Positions 12,475 to 28,005 are shown, numbered from the stretch's first letter. The stretch is DNA of 64,000 nt from Vicia villosa (GCF_029867415.1 NW_026704997.1:124001-188000); one strand, 5' to 3'. Numbers and translations are program-made. Notes: generated by a model not told the origin, from the sequence alone.

Positions 12475-15060
12475 AATGGAAAACCAAGGAAAGTCATACA
12501 TGAACTTTGTCGACTCATCTTGTAGGGATGAAATAAGATATGCCTCTTCATGCATTTAAGTGATTCACCCAGAGCTATTGGACTTGTTTTTTCCAGCGAT
12601 TATATCTCCCTCGTATGAAGGTTATACAAATTAGCAATAGTTCTGACTCTTGGAGTAGTTATGATGATGTGGTAATGAATATGGAAGTCCATAAGGTGAT
12701 TAGGATCTGAAGGAGCTCGTCTAGCAGAATAATGGAGATAACCCATTTAGGCTTGACAGTATGGAGGTTGGTTATGGTTTCACTTTCCTTGAAGTGTTTG
12801 TTGTGAACTCGTATAGGGTTGAGGATTATCATAGTAACTTGACAGTCCATGTTTATATTAAGGCTTTTAGGACTCTGAACGGTCGGAAACTTAATGATGA
12901 CAAAATAAGGAGGTATCTTGAATCTCGGGAATGCGCTAGAACTCACGGTTTTGATTTTTTATATTTATTGACAATAAGGAGGAGATGGTACGAATGGGGA
13001 AACAAAATCTCCAACTTGTGGCCAGTGTTATCAATATCCTTGGGTGGAAAATGAGGTATTGGGTACGACCTCCACCTTTTAACTAGGTATATAGGTTGGA
13101 AATGTTTACAGTTATGTGGGCCCATATTTACATTGGTCAGTCTCACACCTAAATTATCTGATAAAATGTTATGTAGCTCCTTTGATGGAAGTACGTCGCC
13201 TTTTCACGAGTGTCTATTTTCCAGAATATGGATCTTACTCCCCTTCAACGAATTTAAAGTAGGGATTTATAATCATATCAGATCTCCCCATCTCAACTTT
13301 ATCTAGTGAACTAGGCATATGTGAAAGTATTTTAATACTAGCGCAAGTACAAAGGTCGTACTCTAACTTTAAAGTTTCTCTTCCAATTGTTCAACGTGCA
13401 TCCACTTCTGGTAATATGAAGCAGAGGCAATGGTTGCTCTTATTTTGCTAAGAAAATAAAATATTTGATGTTTTTGTTGACAGCTTTAAGAACTTCAATG
13501 TTAGTTGTTTGTCAAAGTCGTTACACACTTAATTTTGTGTGCTCTTCTATAGTGCTTCTCATCTTGCCCCCAAGGTCGGATCTACCTAGATGTTAGGACA
13601 AATTCCCCAAGTATTGGAATCATAATCATTTCTTAGAGACTTCAAACATGTATGTGACTTCACCAGACGAATTGAAATCGGAAAAGAGGGCTTGAATGCT
13701 GACCTCATCGCTTTCTAGGAAAGCTTGGGCTTTTTGGAAGTGGCTGGTTCAGATGTATCGGTGTCTCGAAAGCAAAAATGGTACATTAAAACACAATTTA
13801 TAGTAGAGGTGTCTAATTGTCAAGAAAGAAAAGATATATTTGATGTGAAATGTGAGTTACTTTTATAATTGTACTCTGTTATCGCTTTAGTATATACCTT
13901 AAAATGTTTGTTCATTTTGTCTTGTAGATAGCATGAGTGTCATCCAAGATATAATGAAGAGGAATGGGTGTTAGCAAAGAATACACTTACCCCTCATCCG
14001 AGTTCATCTATGAATGTTATTTCCTCGACAGAGGGTGCTGATCTAGAAGAAAGTAACATTCCAAACCCAGAGCAAACAAATTAACATTTTGGTCTAAAAG
14101 GCATAACAAATCATAACCAACCATCTTCTATGACCTGCATAAAAAAATCCAATGAAAAGTCGGGGGATCGTGTCATGGAACGTTTGAAGGTAATTAGGGA
14201 TGACTCCTTGTCAAGGGGTATGGGAAAATCTGCAAACAAAGAACCTCCCTCCAAGAGGCCTATTCGACGATGCTTTAGGTCGATTTGTTGGTCATGGGGC
14301 AACCAAAGTGTATCGCTCACCTACTCCATGCAACGATTCCTCCTTACTAAAGAGCCCTGGACTACAAAAGATGTTTAGGATAATTACCCTGAGGGGGATT
14401 ATACTTACTTTCAAATGTTGACCGAGACGTCCAAGAATAAGGTAATGGTCTAGATATCCTACCACATTCATTAAGTCGTTGTAGTACTATTTTGGCTCCA
14501 TACAACATGAAGAGGGAGAAATAAAATTTGAATAAGCAACATGATGATGTCCTTCTTGAACGAGTTAGTCTTCAAAAGGATCTTGCTAAAGTAAAAGAGA
14601 AAATAAATTCTTCTAAAAAAAAGTGGAGGATCATGGTACCCTTTTCGCTCTTGCTGCCAAGGTTAAGCTCTAAAAAGGGATTTTGAAGGAGAATGAGGCA
14701 TAATTGGCTAAGATCAAGAAATATTTGGCCGACACTCGACTCCCTTAATACTTCAACGAGGACGGTGACATAGTTGGAGTTCTTATTAGAAGCGGATAAG
14801 TAAGATTGTTCTAAGAAGGTGAAGTCCTATGAAAACCAACTAAAGTGCGGAATAAGCTCGAAGACTGCGTTAACTTAGAAATATAACTCATGTTGGTCTT
14901 CTTCAACAATTCTTTGAGTAAGGCCAAGTTGTCTTGTCTAGGAGCGAAGATTTTGTGGGAGTATATCGACACATAGAAATAGGTTGTGGAGGGGGAGTTG
15001 ATGGCTTTGTTGCCAATAGTGGAGTTGGTTGCGGCCTAATCTTTTACGAATGTTAACTAT
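12475..15060 (+). pseudogene. Decayed plant transposon/retroelement coding region
   Basis: Starting near the ATG at 12477 (MENQGKSYMNFVDSSCRDEI) the + strand shows stretches of protein-like sequence in shifting frames, broken by many stops. One surviving open piece is 12761-13054. The part after ~14500 has a lysine- and leucine-rich, coiled-coil-like flavour. The style resembles the gag-like 'putative plant transposon protein' ORFs common in legumes, but no diagnostic RT, integrase or transposase motif was seen. The family is therefore open. Confidence 0.35.
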
Positions 15061-15207
15061 ATCCTTTCATCTTTATGAATAAATTTACTTTCTACTCTTG
15101 TGGGCACAATTTGTTTTATTGTTTTCTTTCATGAATGATTTTACTTTCATCATTGTACATCTTTAATAATTTTGTGTCACCATTGTGCATCCTTAAAGGT
15201 TTTTTCT

Positions 15208-15296
15208 CCATCATTATCTTGACGTCTATAGGGTGTTGGTGTAAGCCCTTTTTCCCATCATTATTTTGACGTCTATAGGGTGTTGGTGTAAGTCTT
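15208..15296 (+). repeat. Two tandem copies of a ~48-bp unit
   Basis: The segment containing cgtctatagggtgttggtg occurs twice in a row, about 48 bases apart, each copy preceded by catcattat(c/t)ttga. A looser related piece (caccattgtgcatcctt) lies just upstream, suggesting local slippage in a longer repeat. Confidence 0.7.
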
Positions 15297-15299
15297 AAA

Positions 15300-16737
15300 G
15301 GCCAATAGTTTTGTTAGAATTTGGTACTTGTATTGAATTGTTTATTAATAATAAAATGCATTTCTTTGATATGTTTGTATTTTTAAAATAATATAGTCTC
15401 TAGAATAGATAGTTCGTTTACTGAAACATTAAGTGTATCTTAAGCATAAGATCCTATTAAACATAATGACAATATTTTTAATGTATCTATAGTCAAGCTT
15501 TAGAGTAAAGTGAGATAACATTAAAGCACTGAGACTATTATTTGGATAGACAGATGATGACATCCCATGGATCATAGAAAAGAGCTATTAAATCTTCACA
15601 AAGATATGAACATTATGAGTAATATTTCTATTGGATTGACCCACCGTGAGAATGCTACATATAATGTTATGCAAGTATCATAAGTTATTCTCAAGGTGAT
15701 CATGCCACCATTCGACCTGAAACCACCATGGATCTAGATGTGGAGTTGAGAACATTATTGCTAATAAAACATTGTCCATAACAGAGTGACCATCATGTTT
15801 ATATGACTTGGATGTTCCTTGTTGACTATGCTTCAGAATTTGACTTTTGTATGGTGAAGCAGCGATACTTCAATCATCTATAATGGATATAAACACGACC
15901 GACCCATTTATATATGATATAATATAAATAACTCTATATGCAATGGTAGTATATTAATATACGGTTTTATTTCGTCCATTCGATTAGTTGATGATTGTCT
16001 TTCATTTGAATGATCAATGTTCACTCTGCTTCATAATTCGATATTTGTATGGTGATGCAATTAGATTTTGAGCAGTCAAATTGAATAATTGATCATGACA
16101 TTTTTATGGTATGAATGTGTTGCATTAGAGTTTATGACGGTTTAAGAGTTATGGTGTCAAGAGTTATGTGATTAGGGTTTATGACGCCACAAGAGTTGTG
16201 TCTTTAGGGTTTGTAAAAAGTGTCAAGTGTTGATGCAAAATACAACTCCGATTCAAAGTGAATTGTTAATTTTGAATTAGCTTTTGGGGCACTTTTCTGG
16301 AAAGCCCGCAAGGGGAACTGACCGGGTAGTGGAACCCCTAACTAACTTTGCATAGTGTAATCAATAGCCAAAATTTTATTTAATTTATTTAATTAACATA
16401 AATTATTTAATAATAATAGTGTATTTATGACTATTGTCTTGTGGTGAGCTGTTATGCCCTTAGTCTTATTTTATTTTTGTTTTGAGATTTTAAATATGAC
16501 ATGTGTGTCGTGTTTTTCTCTATACCCTATTTATCTAATTTCTTTTCTCATCTCACTCCCTCATATGTAAAATGAGTATTATTTGATGTGATGTAATGTA
16601 ATAAAGAAAAGAAGAAGAAAACATCAAAGGAAAACAACCATGGAGGTCTAGCTCGGAGACACATAAATTGTTATTAGGTTTAAATTAGGATCTCTCACTA
16701 ACTTGAGGGAACAATTGCGCTAGGGGCCATAACCGTA

Positions 16738-16739
<2 letters not shown>
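15300..16739. other. Unassigned intergenic sequence
   Basis: No coding region is supported. The segment 16250-16360 is richer in G+C (agcccgcaaggggaactgac), unlike its surroundings, and may be part of an old retroelement. I could not name it. Confidence 0.4.
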
Positions 16740-16833
<94 letters not shown>

Positions 16834-16850
16834 ATGTATGTATGTATGTT
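16740..16850. repeat. (TA)n microsatellite followed by (GTAT)n
   Basis: About 86 bases of uninterrupted AT dinucleotides (16740-16825) pass into gtgtgtg and then four gtat-type tetranucleotides. The length is probably polymorphic. Confidence 0.95.
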
Positions 16851-17188
16851 GATGCATATGAATGTATGCTGATTCATGTGAGAGAAGATTTATATGATAA
16901 ATAAGACAGTGAAATCAAACTAATTACAAATTCTCTCAAAATAAATATTAAGTTTATGCACTGGTACAAAATACATCTAACGTAACATGCTATTATCTCA
17001 ACTACTATATCAACCAAAGTAATAGCTCTTATTTAGGCACCTGTATTTTTATTTATCTTATTAAAAGACATTTTACTGTGGCCCTTATTATTAACCGTAG
17101 TAATATATTTAGGTTTACAAGCTTCCAATCCTAGCACCAACAATTGAGTCCACAATGCTCACCCTCATATTTGTACTGCTGTTGACAA

Positions 17189-17237
17189 TAGTGTCTCGTT
17201 GCAAGGTGTCAACTTGACACCTTGCAACGGGACACTA
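17189..17237. repeat. Near-perfect palindrome (hairpin, 24-bp arms)
   Basis: The left arm 17189-17212 (tagtgtctcgttgcaaggtg...) pairs with the right arm 17214-17237, with one mismatch and a one-base centre. It lies ~50 bases from the primer-binding site of the small LTR at 17302-17488, so it probably belongs to the internal part of that element. Confidence 0.8.
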
Positions 17238-17288
17238 CTTCCTGGACTTTTTGATACAAGTGAGTCGGTCCCTTTCTCGAATGAAAGG

Positions 17289-17488
17289 GTCTGATACCAT
17301 TTGTTGGGGGAGTTTTTCACTAGAGAGCATTAACACATAGTGTATGACTAGACACCTTTGTGAGAGACACACCACTTATTCACCCAAAATCTTAAGGTTA
17401 TACGTGTGTGGGTTTTCTCCTTATAAAGTGTTCAATCTTCTATTTTCTAATCAATATGAGACTTCTTCCTCACACTTGATTCTCAACA
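17289..17488 (-). mobile_element. Small LTR with adjacent primer-binding site (copia/TRIM type)
   Basis: 17302-17488 starts tgttgggggag and ends gattctcaaca, so on either strand it runs TGTTG...CAACA (187 bp). Immediately to its left, ctgataccatt is the complement of the tRNA-Met type primer site TGGTATCAG, which fixes the orientation as minus with the internal region at lower coordinates. No second LTR was found. It is either a truncated element or a TRIM-like miniature with a lost end. Confidence 0.65.
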
Positions 17489-18634
17489 TGATTTTTATTA
17501 TTTTTCAATAGAAATATGTTAAATGTACTTAAATATCATTTTAAAAATAAAAATAAAACGTTTAAGAAAAAATTATACACTTGTCATATTTTTATTATAA
17601 AATAATAAAAAATATTTTATCTAAATTTTATCCTTTATTAAACATTCAAATTAATTTAACAGCTAAAGTGTAATTGAGCTCTATTAATTTAGAGGACTTA
17701 TGACATATTTAGATAATTATTAAAAAATACACACTAACGTGAACCAATACAAGACAAACACTATACGAATGAATATACGGCAACGTAGAAAAGGCATTGT
17801 TATACGCTACTTGGCGGCATATTTTGTCAACCATAGTTTTCGATTTTCCTTCTCTCCCACTCACTCTTTTTCTCATTGTTTTCGAAGCCACTTTTTTCTA
17901 CTATCTCACTTTCAATTTCAGCTACTTCTCCTTTTCTTTTTCTCCCATTCCTTTTCTTCCTTTTTGTTCTTTTACATTTTCTCGGTATTGTTGAACCAAG
18001 TTGTTGGTGGGAGCTTCTGCAGAACAGAACGTTTCTAGGTCAGACCACTTTCTGAATCTCGTCATTCTTTGTCAGATCCGTTAACTTATTTTTCACATTT
18101 TCACATATTTTTATTTATTTTTAGTTTGATTTTTATGAATACTATGCATGTGTTGTTGATGGAGTTTCACACACACTATGTTAATTGATTAGTATTAGAT
18201 ATTAGATAGCCAATACTAAGCAATTAATTAGGTTAAAGAATTAGGTAGACATTTGTCTTGATCAGTTTCATGGTTTGATAATTTGATTCATATTATGATT
18301 ATATGTGCAGAATGACACATCTGAACAAAGACGTGTCTGATATATGTATGTGTTTGATGTCTGATATGTGTCTATCCAACACGTTTCTGTGTCCACACAT
18401 GGATTCATGTGATTAGTTATTTATTTATTTTTAAATTATTAAATTTATTGATATCATTTTCCTGTATCATTATTAAATTATACACACATGGACCTGGATG
18501 TGAAGCCATCCATATTACAGAAATTGATATAAATAATTTACCCAACACCTCCTTGTATGTTTTGTTCATTTCTAATTGCACAATGCATGTGTGTTTCATC
18601 TCATAGTGTTTTATGTAGGCTTTTGAATCAAATT
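17489..18634 (+). promoter_or_regulatory. Promoter and 5' leader region of the DHFR-TS gene
   Basis: A pyrimidine-rich stretch at 17830-17990 resembles a plant leader. The ATG at 18635 is preceded by an acceptor-like tatgtag ending near 18619, so a leader intron is likely. A possible donor, ttctag|gtcaga, lies near 18032. This is inference; the splice sites need transcript evidence. A 41-bp copy of DHFR-TS exon 2 lies inside this region. Confidence 0.4.
18487..18527 (+). repeat. 41-bp exact copy of DHFR-TS exon 2 sequence in the gene's own upstream region
   Basis: Positions 18487-18527 are identical to 19154-19194 over 41 bases. In exon 2 they encode the peptide [12 protein letters not shown]. 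The upstream copy retains the frame but is flanked by unrelated AT-rich sequence, so it is a short duplicated exon piece. Confidence 0.9.
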
Positions 18635-21451
<2,817 letters not shown>

Positions 21452-22555
21452 GAATCTATGAGATTCTCAATCCCTTCTTGAGGCTGTTGTGCTTTTTGAA
21501 ACAAGGCAAGTAATATGTCTTTTATTGATTCTTATTTTAACTATTTTAATGGAAAATACATAGGTAGTTAAGGTGCATTTTTAAAAAATATATCTAGTAT
21601 GTTCTTACTGAAGTGTTGCATTTTCATTTGTTTCAGGCTTATCTAAAGGAGGTTTGTGATAAATTTATGGACAACTAATAGGAAACTAGTTGGACAGACT
21701 TCAAACTTTACTTATTTTACAATTCTGAATCCTTTAGTTCCACGCGTGTCGTGGCTCTGAGGTGATATAACTTAACATTTTCACATCTTTCCGGTGAAGA
21801 CGTGCTGGTATAATTTTGAATGATCAGCAACTTCGCGTTTTAAGATAAATGGTGTCTTTGTGTGGGCTATTTGGCTGTAATTTATTACCACCCTCGCCTC
21901 AAACCGAAAGAATGGAGGATAGAGTTACATGACTGTTGGATGTTGTCTTGCTATATTATTCTCTTTGCTTTGTCACATCATTAGACACTATGTTTCTTAA
22001 TTCTGATGTGATTGTATGCTGCTGTGTGGATACACAAGCCATTAATCTCGCTTATGGCACGAAACTACAGTAGACGAGTCTGAACACTTTTATAAGAATG
22101 GACTAATGGTGCACACTTCTCGCTGTTTCTTTCAGCAATGACAATGAGAACTCTAATGGCGTACCACCAGCAAATTTTAGGTGAGTTTTGAAGATGTCAA
22201 CTTATTTTTGTTAAAAACTGCAATAGAAAAACTTTATGCACCCCATGATATCGGTTATTTTATTTTTTTCACTTTTTGAAAACCTTCTCTGCCATCAGAT
22301 TTTGCATCTCTTGTTCTCTTCCTCCTCACTAATTTCATTAGAGAAAATTTAGGTAAAGAATGCTTTGAAGACAAAGTTTCTTCATGTAAGAAAATCCCTT
22401 GCATTCATTTCATTTAATCAACACTCGAGTTTCATATTGATTCCATTCATTCCACTCTTCATAATCATTTATTGTAAGTTGATTCCAAAGTCGCAAATCT
22501 TTGTCCTTCAATTTCACATCCCCTTCCTAGTGCGTTTGGACCAGTCTCACGAGCG
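21452..22555. other. 3' region of DHFR-TS and spacer
   Basis: No coding region is supported. A candidate 3'-UTR intron (ggcaa|gtaata near 21509 to ttgtttcag near 21636) may exist. Beyond ~21950 nothing recognisable is seen until the gag remnant. Confidence 0.4.
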
Positions 22556-23700
22556 ATGAAGTTGAGCGTTCTCAGATTCGATGGATCTAATTGCACCGAG
22601 TAGCTATTTCAAATTGAAGTGTTCTTTGATTTTCATGAGATGCTAGATTATGTGCTCTTAGAAATCATCGCATTTCACTTGGAGGGTTGAGTTGATGCGT
22701 GCGTGGTTCTACTTTAGTCGTGGCCAATATTCCTGGATGTTGTTCACCACCATTTTGGTCCAACGACATACGAAGATATAAAAATTGATTTGTCCTAGTT
22801 GTCGTAAATGGGGTCGGTCACTGGTTTTCAGGCCCAATTTGAGGACCTTTTGAACAAGGTCACCGGAATCTTAGAATTGTTAATTATCAGCTTCTTCATT
22901 ATCGAGTTGAAACGTAACCTTCATTGTGAATTGCAATTCCATCGTCCTCATTCTCTCGTCGAGGCTTTTGCAATGACACGTTCCTATGAAGCTCGTTTAG
23001 AAGCTTAGAAGCCAATTCCCCTTAATTGAAGAGAGTTTAAAGGCCCAATCTATTCTCCCAGTCCAAATAGATTTTCCCACACAAATAACCTCGTCTAAAC
23101 ACTTCTCAATCCAAAATATCTTCTTCAACACCAAAACGTAACCCCTTCCACCATTACTCCCTACACTCTCATCTAACGTACCCTTTTGCCACCTCCCCCC
23201 ACCCCCATGACGGAGCTCTGGGGCTGCCGTTCTAAAGATTTATGCTTTAAGTGTAATAAGAAATAGAGTTCTACCCAACGTTATCGTAGTAAGGTGTTAC
23301 TCATCATTAGAGACGAAGATGATGATCCGAGCCCATATCAGAGAGTCCACATTTTCATGAAGTTTTCATTGACATTTCTAGCTTGCATTCTTTGGCAAGT
23401 CAGCTTCAGAGTCACTCTTTACGTGTTATTGGGGTGTATGGACATCACATTCTCATTTATAGTTGGAGCACACATAATTTCATCAAACCGCGTTAGTCGT
23501 GCGTTTAGGTTTTACTAGTGACTCCTTCCTCTCGTTTCAAAGTGGCAACAAGTTGTGGCACGTATTTGGTGTGCCACTTTTGATGTAAGAATGCACCAAT
23601 TATTATACAAGGCATTTCTTTCCGTGTTGAGTTGTTTGTATTGGCCATCAAAGGTCCTAAAGTTGTTTTGGATTTTCCTCGGCTAAAGTATCCAAATTTT
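22556..23700 (+). pseudogene. Decayed Ty3/gypsy (chromovirus-like) gag and protease
   Basis: From the ATG at 22557 the reading begins KLSVLRFDGSN, a typical chromovirus gag entry. It continues in frames broken by stops through FHLEG, a VVHHHFGPTTYED-like segment (~22739-22770) and FQAQFEDLLNKVTG (22826-22866). A degenerate zinc knuckle with CFKCNKK lies near 23243-23265. A protease-like segment with an IVGAHIIS-type relic of the D-S/T-G site follows near 23458-23480. RT and integrase are missing. Many nonsense changes mark it as old. Confidence 0.65.
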
Positions 23701-24674
23701 GTCCCAGCAATTCAAAAATTTCTCTAAAAAATATCTATAAAATGTAGATATTGTGTTTAATTTTGTATGCTAATATCATGTTTAATTTACTTTTTAAAAA
23801 AATCCAAAAAGAAATATTGTATATTTAATATTTATTTGATTATCATGTAACAAAAAAATCAAAAGAAAATCTAAAACAGAACAAAAATCTAATTTGCATT
23901 TAGCTGGCCCATTTGATTTAAACCCAAAGATCCATCCATATTACAATCAACGCAAAATAACAAAAAAAACAATGACACAAAAAATAATAAAAATAATAAC
24001 TAAAAAAATATAAAAATGAACAATATTCTCTGCAGGGGCGTGTCTTGTATCCAACCCCTGTCCTTCAAAGTGCTCCATCCACCTCTCCAAAACTTCAACA
24101 ACTGTACCTCATTCTTTATTTTTATGAATCACTTTTGTTTTCTTCAACAACTTCACCTAAGAAAGGGAGGGTTTTTGGAGAGAAAGAAAACCATAATCAC
24201 CTCAAAATTTGAATAAAAGCTTTTCACCCATTCAAACATCAATATTACAGTTGAAATTTAAACATCAATCATCTCCTTCAATACCAAAACAGAATAGAGA
24301 GAGTTTCTTAGAAGAAAATTTGAATCAATCAATTTAGTCATTGTATCAACAACACAATAAATTGATTCTTCAAAATCCATAAAACAATCTAAATCCAATT
24401 ATAAGAAAAGGGAAGAAGGAAAATAAAACTCACAATTTGGATTCTATTCCAGCGACCACCGTAACCGCGCCACCGTGTTTCCATTCTTCCCGCAATCTTT
24501 TCCGAAACCGCCATCGTTCGTCGGCCCTCGCACCATTGCGAAATCACCTCGTCACCACCGCAGCCACCGTAACCCCTCAATTGACGCCTAACACGCACTA
24601 TCGGAAATCCATGGCAACCTCTCCATGCTTTCCTTCTCTCTCTCTCTTTCTCGTACGCTAGTCTCTCTTGTGTT
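23701..24674. other. AT-rich spacer with a short G+C-rich patch
   Basis: The stretch is mostly A/T-rich. 24450-24600 is G+C-rich with CCACC/CCGCCA-type repeats and gives short open frames on both strands without recognisable domains. It may be leader DNA of an unrecognised gene or part of a repeat. Confidence 0.35.
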
Positions 24675-24767
24675 TAATTTCGACCAATTTTCTAATTTTG
24701 GCTTTAATTGTTCTCTCTTTCGATGTACAGTATTTAGATTTGCCATTTTCTTCATTTGTTTACTAAA
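24675..24767. repeat. Direct repeat, left copy
   Basis: This ~93-base segment, ending cattttcttcatttgttta, recurs with about eight differences at 26592-26685. On the minus strand both copies read a similar peptide (KMANLNTV..KREQLK). Confidence 0.75.
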
Positions 24768-24939
24768 CGAGTAACCCGTGCATTTCTGATAGGGGACGCT
24801 TACGCACATTTGTTCCAAATATATATATATTTTTAATATAATATATCTAGTTACTCGTAAAAAATTAATAATTAAATGTATAATTAATAAAAAAAATATT
24901 TTGATCAATAATTTTATGTTCCGTTAATAATTAATATTT

Positions 24940-25340
24940 TGGATCAATAACGTGTATAAATATTATTTTTGTTTAGGTATGAATGATTATCAAAATATAT
25001 CTGGATAAACAGTAAACTTTCGTATATAAAAATAGTTAGATTAATAATAATTTTTTTCCGGTATACCATTTTTTGATAAAAAATATTTAGATCATAAATA
25101 TCATTTTTTATATAAAAATATTTAAACCAATGATAATAAATTTTTTTCGTATATAAATATTATTTTTGTTTAGGTATCGTTTAGAAAAATATTTTGATCG
25201 ATAGTAAATTTTTGTATATAAAAATATGTAGCTCAATAATGAATTTTTTTCCATATACAATTTTTTGATAAAAGATATTTAGATCATAAATAACATTTTT
25301 TGTATATAAAAATATTTAAATTATCATATACAAATTTTAT
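24940..25340. repeat. Two degenerate tandem copies of a ~197-bp AT-rich unit
   Basis: The landmarks gtttaggtat (24971 and 25168) and ttttttgataaaa(a/g)atat with tagatcataaata each recur at about 197 bases' distance. The copies differ by substitutions and small gaps. No coding content is seen. Confidence 0.6.
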
Positions 25341-26050
25341 TAATAGCAATTTTTAAAATTTATTATTTATACATAATTATTTTATAATTTATTTTTAATT
25401 GTATGTAACATTTAATATTTTAAAATAGAAAAACAAAATATACATAGATATTAAAAAATTAAAAACTAACTTAAATACAAATTAACTGTAATTTAAAAGT
25501 AAAAAGAATGAAAATGGAAACAAATTAAATCCCTATAATCAAATTGTTTTGTGGATTTCTTTGTGTAATAACATTATTACATAAACAAGTTGCTAAATAT
25601 AAACAAATTAATAGACAAAAAATAATTACTTTTAGTGTAAGTTAAATAAATGAGCAGAGAATATTTAAAGAATACGTGTTAATCACAAGTATAAAAAAAA
25701 ATGAAAAGTCAATAATACAACTAACATAAATTTTATTTTTATTTTCTTTAATTGTGCAAAAAATGTAATAACATGTGCGTTCACACAAATTTTGATATGA
25801 TTACTCGTGCGTTCACATAGTATTGATGTGTTACCCGTGTATCAACATGGGTACACGTATGATACGCACGCTTTTGATTTTAAAATATAATAAAATAAAA
25901 TAAATGAAATGAAAAAAAACAAAATTGCCTAATCAAAATAGTGTATTATTTACAAAAGAGATAATAAATTGGTTTCAATATTTTGTGCGTGTATAAAAAA
26001 ATTTAAATCCACAAAAGAATTATATTTGCAAGAATAGGAAAAAAAGATTG

Positions 26051-26052
<2 letters not shown>

Positions 26053-26134
<82 letters not shown>
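26053..26134. repeat. (TA)n microsatellite
   Basis: About 41 uninterrupted TA dinucleotides. The only open frame across it is a low-complexity Tyr-Ile repeat, which is not a gene. Confidence 0.95.
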
Positions 26135-26137
<3 letters not shown>

Positions 26138-26591
26138 TTTAATATATTTTTAATAAATAAATAAATGTGAAATATTGATATTTTATTGAAAATAGTTAGA
26201 AAAAAAGTGTAAAGAAACAAATATGGAAAAAAATTATGAGTATGAATATAAACTATTGATTTTATAACGTTGAGTCATTAATTGAAAATAGCTATGAATA
26301 TTTATTTGGTAAAAATATAGTATGTTTCTAATCTCCTTTTTTTGTAATTATTAAAAATTTAAATGATGATGAGTGAGTGTATTTGAAGCATGGGAAAAGA
26401 AGAGAGTGTGAATTGCTGAGTCTTTCTGTGTATTGTGATTGAAAATGTTGAGTATAAGATTAGAAAAAGTTGTATTAAGAAGGTAAATGAAAAGTGTAAT
26501 ATAATATGATCTAATTTTAAAAATTTAAACATAAGAAAGGAATATAAAAAAAAAGCTATTAGAAAATTATGTGATATAGAGAAAGCAAGAA

Positions 26592-26685
26592 AGAATTTTG
26601 ACCAATTTTTTAATTTTGACTTTAGTTGTTCTCTCTTTTGACGTACAGTATTTAGATTTGCCATTTTCTTCATTTGTTTATTAAA
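26592..26685. repeat. Direct repeat, right copy
   Basis: Diverged copy of 24675-24767. Together the copies bracket ~1.8 kb of AT-rich sequence that contains the 197-bp units and the (TA)n run. Confidence 0.75.
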
Positions 26686-26886
26686 TTTTTATGTTATACA
26701 ATTTAAACAAAAATATGTTTCTGATTTTGAATACTATGGACTTTATCTAGTCATTAGTTGGGTTCAATTTATCTAAATGAAAATATCTTATCCCATCTTT
26801 AGGATTTTTAGGTCTCATGTACGTTTTTAAAAATACCCTTTGTTTTCATAGATGTATATTTGGACGCACTTTTTTCTTACTCAACG

Positions 26887-27364
26887 TCAAAATTTTCTGT
26901 CGATGCATATACGGAATCTGTCTGTATGTATATTTACGGAAGAAATCAAAAAATTGAAAATCAGAAAATCAACATTGAAACGAGAAAAACGACATTTGTA
27001 AATTAAAATTGGCATTACATTGATAAATTCAAGAAAAAAAATATTACATTTCAATAGTGGACGTTTGCACATCTCTAAGATTTGCTCGACCGTTCTTCGT
27101 ACCGTCGCTACCAACTCGAGCGGGATTTTCTCTTCAAAATCGCAATATGTTCGCCACATCGCCAAAACATCCTCTCGGTTATTGAGCTCAAAGTTGCTGT
27201 AAACGAAGTTCCATTCATTGTCAATTGAAGGTGAACGATACTCGAGCTTCACAGCCTTTCGTTTGTCTAGTGGATTTCGTCAATGATATCATCGAGCGAG
27301 GTGTAATAGTTGAGTTTGAACGTCCGTCTGGATGCTTTGCTATCGGAGTAGGAGACACTTGTGA
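26887..27364 (-). pseudogene. Fragment of an unrecognised transposon-associated protein, split by the Ogre insertion
   Basis: On the minus strand 27252-26887 is open and includes KLEYRSPSIDNEWNFVYSNF and AMWRTYCDFEEKIPLELVAT. Its style recalls N-terminal parts of legume MULE-type ORFs. Upstream of it, with a frame change near 27262, the reading runs on to 27365. It then continues beyond the Ogre insertion at 48957-48990 (ATG at 48990, MSQYDINIRWY). So the retrotransposon landed inside an open or recently open reading frame. The function is unknown. Confidence 0.45.
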
Positions 27365-27369
27365 CATAC
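27365..27369. repeat. Ogre target-site duplication, left (catac)
   Basis: catac directly precedes the LTR start TGTTATACCCC. The same five bases follow the right LTR at 48957-48961. Confidence 0.95.
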
Positions 27370-27905
27370 TGTTATACCCCAAAATTTGCCCGCATCTTTT
27401 TTCAAGAAAACTCCAATCTGAAAATTAAGAGTCTCATATAATCATGGATTTTATTTCAACAAATATCCTGACATATGAAATACTTAGTTTTTAGAATTTT
27501 TCTTATACAGTAATTTGGCTTGCAGTTGAATTTATTCTTACGCAAACGCCAAATACTGTTTATTACTTCACACATGCTATTTTATTTATTTACAGATAAA
27601 TAGTACTGACACAATTGGTACAGAGTTAAATCTTTTTGCAGACGCAAAATCAGGAAACTCAGACTGTACTGGTAACAAGTAGATTATTATTATCTTTTGT
27701 TTCCCATTAATTTTTGTACTATATTCCATTATTTTCAAAAATCTTTTCAAATCTCTTTTTCAAAAATCAAATCCTAACTTTATTCTCTACATCTCTCTTT
27801 TTCCCAACACTATCATACACTTTCTTTCAAATCTTACTTCCACTCAAATTTTCCTTTTGTACGGAATCACATCATTCCCCAACGTCTCTATCCTTCTTTC
27901 CACTC

Positions 27906-27913
27906 TATAAATA
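27906..27913 (+). promoter_or_regulatory. TATA box 1 of the 5' LTR
   Basis: TATAAATA is followed ~93 bases later by a pyrimidine-rich leader and the ATG at 28006. The same arrangement is at 44716 in the 3' LTR. Transcription start is inferred near 27936. Confidence 0.6.
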
Positions 27914-28005
27914 CCTCTCATTTTTTCATAAAAATCTCACATCAAATTCTAATTCATCTCTCAAATTTCTACTTCATAATCCATCCTTTCTTCTTCCCCG
28001 ACAAA

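Noticed and set aside
18557..18634. Upstream in-frame ATG of DHFR-TS as the true start or a targeting peptide
   Set aside because: The extra 26 residues include an acceptor-like tatgtag and do not look like a plant transit peptide; the start at 18635 fits plant homologues better.
24389..24661. Small genes on both strands in the G+C-rich patch
   Set aside because: Overlapping open frames on both strands with biased Arg/Gly and Pro/Thr composition and no recognisable domain.
26020..26220. Tyr-Ile repeat protein
   Set aside because: Pure translation of the (TA)n microsatellite.
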